From positions 640,339 to 704,338 of the forward strand of contig NZ_LMDB01000001.1 in NCBI RefSeq assembly GCF_001425005.1: 64,000 nt of DNA, written 5' to 3'. Shown one piece after another: positions 19,048 through 27,812 of this stretch (the stretch's first letter is position 1; each line of letters opens with the position of its first letter). Below the pieces are notes generated by a model, which ran no database searches, had not been told where the DNA came from, and worked only from the letters and a program-made list of their open reading frames with translations. The stretch comes from Duganella sp. Root336D2 (GTDB lineage Bacteria; Pseudomonadota; Gammaproteobacteria; Burkholderiales; Burkholderiaceae_D). Position numbers and translations under genes: made by a program.

Positions 19048-21279
19048 TCATGCAACCGGATCCGCTTCCAGCACGAAGGCCGCAGCCTGGAAGTCCCCCT
19101 CCAGCATCACCTTGATGCCATGCCCCATCCAATACGCGCCGCTGGCCTTGCCCACCGTTCTGGGCGCAGCAGCGCCGGCGATGCTGCGCAAAGAGTAGAG
19201 GGTGCCAGGCTCCAGCCCGCGCAACTGGATGATGTGCTGCGCGCTGCGCATCGTGCTCGAATGCAGGAAGGTGAATAACACCGCCTGCCGCCGGTCCTGC
19301 GAAACCGAAAGCGTGGCTGAGCGCTGCGAACCGTTCCCGGGGGACACCAGGCGGTACAGGTTCCCCAACTGCACCGTGGCGCGGATCCGCTTGTATTCCC
19401 CGACCATACGGCTGGCCGTCGCGAAATCCCCTTCGCCCCAGTGTTTGAGGTTCGCTCCGATTCCCAGTCCGCCCTGCATCGCCGACAGGAAGCGGTACTC
19501 CAGCGAAGTCTCGCGCTTGTTTACGAAGTTCGGCGAATCAGTCACCCATGCCATCATCGCCGCTGGGGCGTAGGCGTGGCTGAAGCCATCCTGGATCACC
19601 AGGCGGTCATAGGGGTCCGTATTGTCCGAGGTCCAGACCTGCTCGGTGAGCCGCATGATTCCCAGGTCCACACGCCCGCCGCCGCTGGCGCAGGATTCGA
19701 CTTCCAGCGTCGGGTGGCGGCGCCGCAATTGGGCCAGCAGCTGGTACAGGTTATCCACGTAGGCCACGTAAAGCTTCTGCTGCTCGTCAGGTGCTACTTG
19801 CGGCCAGCCGGGTTCCGACCAGGCCCGGTTATGGTCCCACTTCAGATACGCGATATTGTGGCTGGCGAGCAGCCCATCGAGCACTTTCAGTAAATGCTCG
19901 CAGACCTCCTTGCGCGCCAGGTTGAGCACCAGCTGGTTGCGCGCTTCGGAGCGCTGCCGGCCGGGGAAGTTGATGACCCAGTCCGGGTGGGCGCGATACA
20001 GCTCGCTGTCCGGATTTACCATCTCCGGCTCAACCCAGAGCCCGAACTGCATACCGAGGTCATTGACGCGTTTGATCAGCGGCGTCAGTCCATTCGGGAA
20101 CTTCTTGCGGTTGACCACCCAATCGCCCAGGCCTTGCCTGTCGCTATTGCGCTCGCCAAACCAGCCGTCATCAACGACGAAGCGTTCAACGCCGATGCGG
20201 GCCGCCTTTTCTGCAAGCGCCATCTGCCCTGCTTCGGTGATGTCAAAGAAAGTCGCTTCCCATGAGTTGTAAAGCACCGGGCGCAAGCGCGGTGTTGGCG
20301 CGTGCGGCAGGATCTTCTCGCGCTGGTAGCGATGGAAAACACGCGACGCACCGCCGAAACCTTCATCGGAAAAGCCAGCGTGGAAGACGGGCGATGCCAG
20401 GCTCTCGCCATGCTTCAGGCGGTAATTGAAGTCGAATGGATTGTAGCCGGCGCTTGCGTGCACGCCGCCCATTGCATCCATCTCAACGTGGATACGCCAG
20501 CTGCCACTCCAACCCAGCGCCGCGAACCATACCGCACCGGATTCCTCGCCGGTCGCGGCATGGCTCACTGCGATCCATGGATTGGCCTGGTGCGAGGTGA
20601 CGCCCTTGCGGCTCTCCAGCACGAATGCGCCCGGCGACATCGCGCGGGATTGCAGCATGAATTCGCCGGCCCACCTGCCGGACAGGAAGGATAAATGGTA
20701 ATCATCACTGTAAGGCAGGTTCAGGCAGGCTGCGGCCATCTGGTCTACCTGAAGCCAGTTGCCGGTCCTGTTTTCCACCACGGCGGAGCGAGCCAGGATG
20801 CCGGTAGCCTCATCCATCGCGTAAGTCAATGCGACGTGGACTGCCCGTTTCATGTCTTTCAATTGCAGGATAAGGCGATCGCCCTGCTCCTGGTGGCCGG
20901 CATAGCGCAGGTCCAGGTCGCGCACGCCGTCCGGAAAGCGTACCTTCAATGCCGGCTCGGTCGTCAAGCCGCCGCCAAAACCGGCATACTCGTAGGGCGA
21001 AACGCTCACCGGCATCTCGTTCGACGAATTGCCTTCGGCCAGGACCGCCGCCGGGAGCTTGTCGCTGGCAGCCAGCGCGGCCCCCCAATACAGTGTTTGC
21101 ACCTGTCCGACCGCATTGACGCCAAAAGCATAGGTCACGCCGCCACCGTCCAGGCGGAATACCTTGCTGGCTTCATCGACCAGCACGCGGGCCGCGGCAC
21201 CACCGCCGAAGCCCAGGCCTGCGGCCCCGCCCAGCAAGCCCAGAAAGAGCTTGCGCCGGGTTTCATTTGTCGCCGCCAT
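19048..21279 (-). CDS. Alpha-galactosidase, GH36, exported
   Basis: A 743-residue glycoside hydrolase. It would release alpha-galactose from oligosaccharides such as raffinose or melibiose. The nucleophile Asp lies in YLKWDHNRAWSEPGW and the acid/base Asp in VWTSDNTDPYDRL, downstream of the family signature CASGGGRVDLGIMRLTEQ. The N-terminus MAATNETRRKLFLGLLGGAA resembles a twin-arginine signal, suggesting folded export to the periplasm. The ATG at 21279 follows a GGAGG on the minus strand; an upstream in-frame ATG at 21411 would add 44 residues with no signal and no ribosome site. Divergent from the TonB-dependent receptor, which likely imports its substrate. Confidence 0.9.
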   Translation of the reverse strand: MAATNETRRKLFLGLLGGAAGLGFGGGAAARVLVDEASKVFRLDGGGVTYAFGVNAVGQVQTLYWGAALAASDKLPAAVLAEGNSSNEMPVSVSPYEYAGFGGGLTTEPALKVRFPDGVRDLDLRYAGHQEQGDRLILQLKDMKRAVHVALTYAMDEATGILARSAVVENRTGNWLQVDQMAAACLNLPYSDDYHLSFLSGRWAGEFMLQSRAMSPGAFVLESRKGVTSHQANPWIAVSHAATGEESGAVWFAALGWSGSWRIHVEMDAMGGVHASAGYNPFDFNYRLKHGESLASPVFHAGFSDEGFGGASRVFHRYQREKILPHAPTPRLRPVLYNSWEATFFDITEAGQMALAEKAARIGVERFVVDDGWFGERNSDRQGLGDWVVNRKKFPNGLTPLIKRVNDLGMQFGLWVEPEMVNPDSELYRAHPDWVINFPGRQRSEARNQLVLNLARKEVCEHLLKVLDGLLASHNIAYLKWDHNRAWSEPGWPQVAPDEQQKLYVAYVDNLYQLLAQLRRRHPTLEVESCASGGGRVDLGIMRLTEQVWTSDNTDPYDRLVIQDGFSHAYAPAAMMAWVTDSPNFVNKRETSLEYRFLSAMQGGLGIGANLKHWGEGDFATASRMVGEYKRIRATVQLGNLYRLVSPGNGSQRSATLSVSQDRRQAVLFTFLHSSTMRSAQHIIQLRGLEPGTLYSLRSIAGAAAPRTVGKASGAYWMGHGIKVMLEGDFQAAAFVLEADPVA

Positions 21280-21396
21280 ATGCCTCCTCCGCCATGTATT
21301 TGCGGCAGAGGATAGCAAGCGGGCATACCGCAAACTCCCAGCTATATCAGGACGGATTAGCTCTTTCTGAATTTGAAATATCACTAGTGGCGAATC

Positions 21397-21412
21397 TGTG
21401 CAAAATTGCACA
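21397..21412. promoter_or_regulatory. CRP-like palindrome TGTGCAAAATTGCACA
   Basis: Seven-base arms TGTGCAA/TTGCACA around an AA centre, spaced like a CRP/FNR-family box (TGTGN-N6-NCACA). It lies between the divergent alpha-galactosidase and TonB-receptor genes, 81 bases before the receptor start. The same 16 bases recur at 29250-29265. The binding factor is not known. Confidence 0.5.
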
Positions 21413-21443
21413 ACGTGAGTGCAACCCTGTCAGTTTCGCACAG

Positions 21444-21473
21444 TTGGCAAAACATGCACACTCCTCGCATAAC
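21444..21473 (+). promoter_or_regulatory. Probable promoter of the TonB-dependent receptor gene
   Basis: TTGGCA (21444-21449), an 18-base spacer and CATAAC (21468-21473) precede the GAGGAG ribosome site and the ATG at 21493. The palindrome at 21397-21412 would be centred roughly 75 bases before the transcription start, a position compatible with activation. Confidence 0.4.
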
Positions 21474-21492
21474 AAAACCTGAGGAGACTTTG

Positions 21493-23829
21493 ATGCGTGT
21501 GTCGAAAGATAATTTCATGCTGCGACGCTCAGTAGCAGCGGTGATGATGACGCTTCCCGCCATTTATTCCCACCCTGCCCTGGCGCAAAGCGCCGGCGGT
21601 GAGAAAGCCGAAGGCGCGATGGACCGGGTTATCGTCACCGCCCGCAAGCGCGAAGAGCTGATCCAGGACGTACCGGGCGCCGTGACCGCATTGTCCGGCG
21701 CGCAGCTGGAAAAAAAGGCGCTGCCTGACATTACCGCGCTGACCGACATTGTGCCCAACACCACGCTCAAGGCTTCACGCGGCACCAACACCACCCTCAC
21801 CGCCTTCATTCGCGGCATCGGCCAGCAAGACCCGGTGGCCGGCTACGAGCAAGGCGTAGGCATCTACCTCGATGACGTCTACCTGGCCCGCCCGCAAGGC
21901 GCGCTGACCGACATCTATGACCTGGAGCGTATCGAGGTCCTGCGCGGCCCGCAAGGCACCCTGTACGGACGCAACACCATTGGCGGCGCGGTCAAATACG
22001 TGACCCGCAAGCTGTCGCCCAACCCGACCTTTGAAATCAAGGGAGCGCTGGGCAACCACAGCCAGCGCGACCTGGTGCTGAAGGGCAGCACCCCGCTCAG
22101 CGATATCCTGCGCGTCGGCGGCACGGTGGGTACCTTCAACCGCGACGGCTTCGGCAAAAACGTGATCAACGGCCGCGAGAACTACAACAAAGACGTCAAC
22201 GCCGCCCGCATCAGCGCTGAACTGGTACCGAACAGCGACCTGTTTATCCGCCTCGCCGCCGATTACACCAAGGACGATTCAGAGCCGAAGCAAGGCTACC
22301 GCCTGCTGAACGGCCCGCCACCGGGCAATGAGGCGCCGCTGGCAGGCGCCTACGACACGCGCGCCAACCTTTATAAAGTGAATGGCCATGAGCAGCAGGT
22401 CACCACAAAGGGCGCTTCGCTGACCATCGACTACAGCATCAACGCCGAAACGATGTTCAAATCGGTGACCGCGCACCGCTCGTCCAAGTCGTATGCGCCG
22501 ATTGATTTCGATTCCCTGAGCGCGCCACTGTGGGAAGCGCCCGCCATCTACAGCGACAAGCAGGACAGCCAGGAATTTCAGCTCACCTATAGCGGCTCCA
22601 AATGGCAAGGCGTGGCGGGCCTGTTCTACATGAAAACCAACGCTTTCAACGAATTCGATGTGCTGTACAACGCCGCCGGCGGCCTGTCGCTGCTGACCCG
22701 CGACGATATCGACTCCAAAACCTGGGCCGTATATGCCGACGCCAGCTATAGCGTATCGGACACCTTCAGCGTCAGCGCAGGCGGCCGCTGGACCGATGAC
22801 GAGCGCGAAGCCGCCATTTTCAAGCGCACCTACCTCGGCCTGGCCGGTTCGCCCAACCTGGGCAACCCTGCAGCCGTGGGCCTGGCGCCGAACACGGACC
22901 TCGGCAAGGGCGAGTTGCGGCGCAAGGACAAGAAATTCACCCCGAAACTGGGCTTTGGCTGGAAGCTGTCGCCGGAACACAACGTGTACGGCACCTACCA
23001 GAGCGGCTTCAAAGGCGGCATGTTCGACCCGCGCATGGACCTGGCGGCAACCGGCGGCCCGAATACCCCGGCCTCGCTGGAGAAGCGCAAGGGTGTGAAT
23101 CCGGAGGAGGTCGACTCGGTTGAACTGGGCCTGAAATCGTCGCTGAACGGCGGCCGCCTGCAGACCAATGCGGCCGTGTTCTATACCGACTACAAGAATG
23201 TGCAGATCCCCGGCTCGATCCCGACTTTCAATGCGCAAGGCCAGGTTAACGGCTTCGCCGGCACCCTGACCAACGCCGGCAAGGCCAAGCTCAAAGGCCT
23301 GGAACTGGAAGCGATTGCCCGCGTGACGGATGGTCTGTCGCTCAACGGCATGTTGAGCTACATCGATGCCGAGTACAAGGAATGGATGGTGGCCAGCGGG
23401 GCAACGCTGGTCAATGTGGCGAAAAGTGCGGAGTTCCAGAACACGCCGAAAAAGTCGGCCAACGTCGGCGCGACGTATGAATGGCCGGTCAGCCTGTTCG
23501 GCCGCGGCGGCACCATGAGCTTCAACAACAGCCTGTCCTACAAGGACAAGGTGTACCAGGCCGAGATTGTCCGCCCGACCGGGATCGCATCGATGGACGC
23601 ACTGGTAGCGCAAAACCTGATGCTGGCGCAAGGCGGCTTCACCTTGTGGGACGCCGGCCTGGTATGGACGAGTGCCGACCGCCGCCTGCAGATCGGCCTG
23701 CACGGCCGCAACCTGACGGATAAGCGCTACAAGGTCGCCGGCTATGCCTTCGGCGGATTCTTCAACACCGTTACAACGTATTACGGCGATCCACGCACCT
23801 ACAAGCTGACCGCTTCGTACAAGTTCTAA
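21493..23829 (+). CDS. TonB-dependent outer-membrane receptor
   Basis: A 778-residue receptor: signal peptide (cleavage likely after residues ALA in SHPALAQS), a TonB-box-like MDRVIVTARKREE, a plug domain (VPGAVTALSGAQLEKKALPD to RIEVLRGPQGTLYGRNTIGG) and a long beta-barrel ending in the aromatic-terminated SYKF. Such receptors take up siderophores or glycans using energy from TonB-ExbBD. The divergent alpha-galactosidase suggests an alpha-galactoside substrate. No SusD-like partner is present, as usual in proteobacteria. The ATG at 21493 follows GAGGAG. TAACGCGCGTTA, a perfect 12-base palindrome, overlaps the stop codon. Confidence 0.92.
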   Translation: MRVSKDNFMLRRSVAAVMMTLPAIYSHPALAQSAGGEKAEGAMDRVIVTARKREELIQDVPGAVTALSGAQLEKKALPDITALTDIVPNTTLKASRGTNTTLTAFIRGIGQQDPVAGYEQGVGIYLDDVYLARPQGALTDIYDLERIEVLRGPQGTLYGRNTIGGAVKYVTRKLSPNPTFEIKGALGNHSQRDLVLKGSTPLSDILRVGGTVGTFNRDGFGKNVINGRENYNKDVNAARISAELVPNSDLFIRLAADYTKDDSEPKQGYRLLNGPPPGNEAPLAGAYDTRANLYKVNGHEQQVTTKGASLTIDYSINAETMFKSVTAHRSSKSYAPIDFDSLSAPLWEAPAIYSDKQDSQEFQLTYSGSKWQGVAGLFYMKTNAFNEFDVLYNAAGGLSLLTRDDIDSKTWAVYADASYSVSDTFSVSAGGRWTDDEREAAIFKRTYLGLAGSPNLGNPAAVGLAPNTDLGKGELRRKDKKFTPKLGFGWKLSPEHNVYGTYQSGFKGGMFDPRMDLAATGGPNTPASLEKRKGVNPEEVDSVELGLKSSLNGGRLQTNAAVFYTDYKNVQIPGSIPTFNAQGQVNGFAGTLTNAGKAKLKGLELEAIARVTDGLSLNGMLSYIDAEYKEWMVASGATLVNVAKSAEFQNTPKKSANVGATYEWPVSLFGRGGTMSFNNSLSYKDKVYQAEIVRPTGIASMDALVAQNLMLAQGGFTLWDAGLVWTSADRRLQIGLHGRNLTDKRYKVAGYAFGGFFNTVTTYYGDPRTYKLTASYKF

Positions 23830-23895
23830 CGCGCGTTACGATTGGTGAGAATCCTTTTGCGCTGACAGGAATATGATGGCAGTGAGGAGAGCCAG

Positions 23896-26544
23896 ATGCT
23901 GCTCGAGCGCGAAAGGCAATTGCAGGATTTGCAGCGGCTTGCCAGCCGCGTTAGCTCAGGTGCGGGCGGAATGGCCCTGGTGCTGGGTGAAGCCGGCATC
24001 GGCAAGTCTTCATTGCTGCAAGCCTTTGCTGCGCCGTTGAAGGGCGAGTTCTTCGTCCTGCAAGGCGCCTGCGAAGACCTGTCCACGCCGCGCGTGCTCG
24101 GCCCCTTGCGCGACTTCGCGCCTGCTTTGGGTGCGGACGTGGTGTCCACCATCGATAACGCGGCCAGCCCCGATATCCTGATGCCTATGCTGCTGGGCCA
24201 CCTGGCCGCCCAACCGCGGCCGGTGCTGGTGATGTGCGAGGATTTGCATTGGGCCGACCAGGCTACGCTGGACTTGCTCAAATACCTGGCCCGCCGCATC
24301 GCCGACCAGCACATCATGCTGTTGGCCAGCGCCCGCAATGACGAGCTGCCGCCCGACCACGCCTTCTGGCGCTGGGCCGGCGACCTGCCGCCAGCCAGCA
24401 CCCAACGCCTCGACTTGCCGCCTTTGTCGCCCGACGCTGTCGCCACGCTGGCGCGCGACACCGATTGCGATCCCTGCGAGTTATACCGCGTCACCGGCGG
24501 CAACCCCTTCTTCCTCTCCGAACTGCTGACCGACTGCAGCCGTGATCCCGGCCATTTGCCTGCCTCGGTACGCGACGCCGTCTGGGCACGCACATCCCGT
24601 CTGGAGGCTGAGGTGCGCACCGTGCTGGAACTGGTCAGCGTCAGTCCCGTGGCCCTGGAGGAGCGCCTGCTGGAAACCTTGCTGGGCGACGATGGACACG
24701 ACGTGATCGACGCCAGCGTCGATAGCGGCTTGCTGCAGCGCGCCAGTCCCGGCCTGTTGTCGTTCCGCCACGAACTGGCGCGCCAGGCGGTGTTGAGCGG
24801 CCTGCGTCCCGGCGCCACGCGCGCCCTGCACAAGCGCTTGTGCAAGGCCTTGACCGAACAGGCGCCGGCCCATGCGCGCATTGAACTGGCACGGCTGGTG
24901 CATCATGCGACCGGGGCCCAGGATGCGCACATGGTGCTGCAACTGGCGCCGCGTGCAGCCCGCCAGGCGGCACGGCTGGGCGCACATCGCCAGGCAGCGG
25001 CCCACCTGGCCAGCGCCCTGCAATTCGTCGACGCGGTAGGCTGGACCGGCGAAGCTGCCCAGCTTTACGAAGACTGGGCCTACGAAGCGGGCCTGCTGCG
25101 CATCGACGAGCGCCTGATTGAAGCACGGCAGAAAGCCATCGCCCTGTGGCAAAGCGTGGAGCGCCCGGACAAGGTCGGCTTGAACCTGCGCTGGCTGGCG
25201 CGCACCCACTGGTACCGCGGCGAAGCGAAAGAAGCCGAGCGCTATGGACTGGAGGCGATCCGCACGCTCGAGCAACTGCCAAACAGCAAAGAGCTGGCCA
25301 TGGCCTACAGCATGCGTTCCCAGCACCAGCTGTTGCAGGACCATCCCGCATCGGCCATCGAGTGGGGCCGGCTGGCGCTGGAACTCGCGACGGCGCTCGA
25401 TGACCATGACACCCGCGTCCATGCGCTGACCAATATCGGCAGCGCAAAACTGTTCCTGGGCGACGACAGCGGCCAGCAAGACCTGGCCGAGGGACTGCAA
25501 TGCGCCCTGGAGCAGCACCTGCACGAACACGCGGCCCGCATTTACAGCAACTGGGTTGAATTTTCTGTCGTATTCAAGCAGTTTGCACTGGCCGAACGCC
25601 TGCTGGCCGAAGGATTGGCCTATCACTGCGAGCATGAGCTGGACGCCTGGGTGCATTACCTGACGGGCTGGCAGGCGCAACTCCACCTCGACAAGGGCGA
25701 ATTTGCCCAAGCCGCCGCGCTGGCACGGCAGGTGCTCGCCCTGCCCGACCTGAGCCTCGTGATGCGGCTGCCGGCATTGACGGTACTCGGGCGTACCCTG
25801 TCGCGCCAGGGCGGGCAGGATGCCGTGCGCTGCCTGCAGGAAGCACTGCAATGGGCGCGCGCCACGGGCGAATCGCAACGCTTGCTGCCGGTGCTGCTGG
25901 CCCTCACCGAAGCGGCCTGGCAAGTGCAGGACCTGGAGAGCTGCCGCCGCTGGCTGGGCGAAATCGGGCAATTCGACCTGTCCGGCGTCAACGCATGGGA
26001 CCTGGCGGAAGTCGGTGCCTGGCGGCGCCGGGTGGCCGTGGCAGCCCGGCCAGATGGCGAACAGGCTGCAGCAGCCCCGCCGCCGCGCGCCGCGGAGGCA
26101 GCCGGCAACGGCCAGGCCGCGTGCGACAACTGGCTGGCACTGGGACTGCCGTTCGAGGCGGCGCTTGCCCTGCTTGACCTGCCTGGCGATGCTGCCGCGC
26201 AGGCCATGCCCAAGGCCGTCGCGCTGCTGGAACAGATCGGCGCCGCGCCGGCAGCTGCGCTGGCGCGGCAGCGCGCCCGCGCCTGCGGCGCGCAAGCGCA
26301 GTTGCCCAAGTCGCGGCGCGGCCCGTATGCGGCGGCACGCGAACACCCGAGCGGCCTGACGCGCCGCGAAGCCCAGGTGCTGGAGCTGCTGCTCGATGGC
26401 CTCAGCAACCTCGAGATCGCCCAGCGCCTGTGCCGCTCCGAACGCACCGTCGAACACCACGTTTCAACCCTGCTTGGCAAACTGGGCGCCACCACGCGCC
26501 TTGACCTGCTGCGCCGCTCGCCAGCCCCACTACATAAAATTTAG
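23896..26544 (+). CDS. Large ATP-binding LuxR-family transcriptional regulator
   Basis: An 882-residue regulator of the LAL/MalT-like type. An N-terminal AAA ATPase has Walker A GEAGIGKS (residues 31-38) and Walker B VLVMCEDLHWAD. The middle is a TPR-like helical repeat region (about 340-740) typical of signal- or partner-binding. A C-terminal LuxR HTH (about 815-875) includes GLTRREAQVLELLLDGLSN and RTVEHHVSTLLGKLGATTR. It follows the TonB receptor by 66 bases and precedes the MNIO operon by 149 bases, so either could be its target; the sequence alone does not decide this. Confidence 0.88.
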   Translation: MLLERERQLQDLQRLASRVSSGAGGMALVLGEAGIGKSSLLQAFAAPLKGEFFVLQGACEDLSTPRVLGPLRDFAPALGADVVSTIDNAASPDILMPMLLGHLAAQPRPVLVMCEDLHWADQATLDLLKYLARRIADQHIMLLASARNDELPPDHAFWRWAGDLPPASTQRLDLPPLSPDAVATLARDTDCDPCELYRVTGGNPFFLSELLTDCSRDPGHLPASVRDAVWARTSRLEAEVRTVLELVSVSPVALEERLLETLLGDDGHDVIDASVDSGLLQRASPGLLSFRHELARQAVLSGLRPGATRALHKRLCKALTEQAPAHARIELARLVHHATGAQDAHMVLQLAPRAARQAARLGAHRQAAAHLASALQFVDAVGWTGEAAQLYEDWAYEAGLLRIDERLIEARQKAIALWQSVERPDKVGLNLRWLARTHWYRGEAKEAERYGLEAIRTLEQLPNSKELAMAYSMRSQHQLLQDHPASAIEWGRLALELATALDDHDTRVHALTNIGSAKLFLGDDSGQQDLAEGLQCALEQHLHEHAARIYSNWVEFSVVFKQFALAERLLAEGLAYHCEHELDAWVHYLTGWQAQLHLDKGEFAQAAALARQVLALPDLSLVMRLPALTVLGRTLSRQGGQDAVRCLQEALQWARATGESQRLLPVLLALTEAAWQVQDLESCRRWLGEIGQFDLSGVNAWDLAEVGAWRRRVAVAARPDGEQAAAAPPPRAAEAAGNGQAACDNWLALGLPFEAALALLDLPGDAAAQAMPKAVALLEQIGAAPAAALARQRARACGAQAQLPKSRRGPYAAAREHPSGLTRREAQVLELLLDGLSNLEIAQRLCRSERTVEHHVSTLLGKLGATTRLDLLRRSPAPLHKI

Positions 26545-26577
26545 GTGCTGGCGCCCCGGAATCTGGGTGCCAGTACC
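26544..26577 (+). terminator. Hairpin after the LuxR-family gene
   Basis: GGTGCTGGCGC (26544-26554) and GTGCCAGTACC (26567-26577) can form an 11-bp RNA stem with two G-U pairs and a 12-base loop, starting in the stop codon. There is no T-run, so it is a weak terminator candidate; it could equally be part of the leader of the following operon. The rest of the 149-base gap has no convincing promoter. Confidence 0.35.
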
Positions 26578-26693
26578 AATTCGCCGCGCCGTCCCTGCGC
26601 CTAAAGTGACTTCCATGGAAAGCACGGGGCGCGGTCCATAGCCTGGTCCGAAGGGCCCGCCCCTCTTCAATACCGGACCGACTGGAGAACGTC

Positions 26694-26948
26694 ATGGAAG
26701 AGCTGCGCCACATCAATTCCAAGAAAAACCATATCAAAATCGTCGTCAGCGAAGGCAAGGTCACACTGGAAGAACTGCATAAGGCACTCGATATCGCCGT
26801 TGCCCAGATGGTGCCCAAGGGCGGTTGCAACTGCGGCCTGACGGGTTTCGACCTGACCTTCCTGCGCGGCGACCCGTCGATCGGCCGCGTGCTGCGCGAG
26901 GTGCCGCACATCGAAGGCGCGGTGCTGGAAAATGAATTCCGCGGCTGA
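26694..26948 (+). CDS. Small CNC-motif protein, candidate MNIO substrate (RiPP precursor-like)
   Basis: An 84-residue protein I do not recognise. It is acidic and amphipathic in its first half (KVTLEELHKALDIAVAQMVP), followed by KGGCNCGLTGFDLTFLRGDP with Cys45, Asn46 and Cys47, its only cysteines. No signal peptide or membrane segment is visible. The start follows GGAGAACGTC, a good ribosome site, and its end overlaps the start of the DUF692/MNIO gene by 17 bases. MNIO enzymes usually modify Cys, Asp or Asn residues of a small protein encoded beside them, so the CNC segment is the natural candidate site. Against this, the motif is in the middle, not in a C-terminal core, and no protease or exporter is nearby. 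It may instead be a small cysteine-bearing carrier or metal protein. Confidence 0.75.
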   Translation: MEELRHINSKKNHIKIVVSEGKVTLEELHKALDIAVAQMVPKGGCNCGLTGFDLTFLRGDPSIGRVLREVPHIEGAVLENEFRG

Positions 26949-27810
26949 ACTGCTTTCGCCTGCCCCACGCCCTGCCTTGGGCGTGGGCGTCAGCTACGAG
27001 GGGCGCGATCCGGCCTTGCTCGAGATGATGCTGCCGCACGTCGACATCATCGAAGTGACGCCGGAAACCATGTCGGTGGCCGACGGCGACAGGATTTCGC
27101 TGGACCAGGGCATCCTGGCGGAACTCAAAAATATCGACCGCGAGAAAACCATCGTGGTGCATGGGGTCAGCCTGTCCATCGGCTCGCATGACGGCTGGTC
27201 GCCGACCTACCTTCATTTACTGGATGAACTGATGGACCAGGTGCGGGTGCGCTGGCACAGCGAACACCTTGGCTACACGCGGGTCGACGGCGAACACCTC
27301 GGCATCATGCTGGCCATGCCGCGCACCGAGCAGGCCGCGGAGCTGGTGGCGCAAAGGGCCTGGTGCCTGCAGCAACGCTACGGCCTGCCCTTCCTGCTGG
27401 AGAACATCGTGCACGTGGTTCCCGACTGCCCTGCCGACTACAGCGATGCCGGCTTCCTGAACGCGGTTGCACGCGACAGCGGCTGTGGGCTGATCCTGGA
27501 CGTGTACAACCTGGAATGCGATGAACATAACCACGCGCTCGATATCCACGCCTTCCTCGCGGAACTCGATGGCCGCCATGTGAAAGAGCTGCATGTCGCC
27601 TGCGGCGTGCAGCATAACGGCCTGATGCTGGACGTGCATTCGCGCCTGCCGCGCCCCTGCACCATGGACCTGGCGCAGCAGGTACTGCGCGAAGTGGCGA
27701 CCGAGGCGGAGGTGATCGTGTACGAATTCATGCCGGAAGCCGTGCCCGGCCTGGGCAATGCGGCTATCGCAAACACCCTGCAGCATATGCGGCAACGAGA
27801 ATGGAGGTAG
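26932..27810 (+). CDS. DUF692-family multinuclear iron oxidase (MNIO), MbnB/TglH/BufB-like
   Basis: A 292-residue TIM-barrel protein of the DUF692 family, whose characterised members (MbnB, TglH, BufB and others) use two or three iron ions to oxidise Cys or other residues of peptide substrates. Likely ligands are in VVHGVSLSIGS, RWHSEHLGY, LLENIVHV, LILDVYNLECDEHNH, KELHVACG and VYEFMPEAVPG. The usual IHLAGH motif reads LHVACG here, so the second His of that motif is absent and a Cys appears; the enzyme is a divergent member. It overlaps the small CNC gene upstream, and a third gene follows with a 2-base gap, indicating one operon. Confidence 0.88.
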   Translation: MNSAAELLSPAPRPALGVGVSYEGRDPALLEMMLPHVDIIEVTPETMSVADGDRISLDQGILAELKNIDREKTIVVHGVSLSIGSHDGWSPTYLHLLDELMDQVRVRWHSEHLGYTRVDGEHLGIMLAMPRTEQAAELVAQRAWCLQQRYGLPFLLENIVHVVPDCPADYSDAGFLNAVARDSGCGLILDVYNLECDEHNHALDIHAFLAELDGRHVKELHVACGVQHNGLMLDVHSRLPRPCTMDLAQQVLREVATEAEVIVYEFMPEAVPGLGNAAIANTLQHMRQREWR

Positions 27811-27812
27811 AC

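Noticed and set aside
23827..23838. TAACGCGCGTTA palindrome at the TonB receptor stop
   Set aside because: Perfect but only 12 bases with no loop, so it cannot form a useful terminator hairpin; no second copy noticed.
26545..26693. Promoter or ECF-sigma site for the MNIO operon (GGAAT near 26558, palindrome TTCCATGGAA at 26611)
   Set aside because: No -35/-10 pair with acceptable spacing could be defined by eye; left as an unannotated leader.
27801..27812. ATG at 27801 as start of the MNIO partner
   Set aside because: The ATG at 27813 has GGAGGTAGAC immediately upstream, while 27801 lies inside the MNIO gene without a ribosome site.
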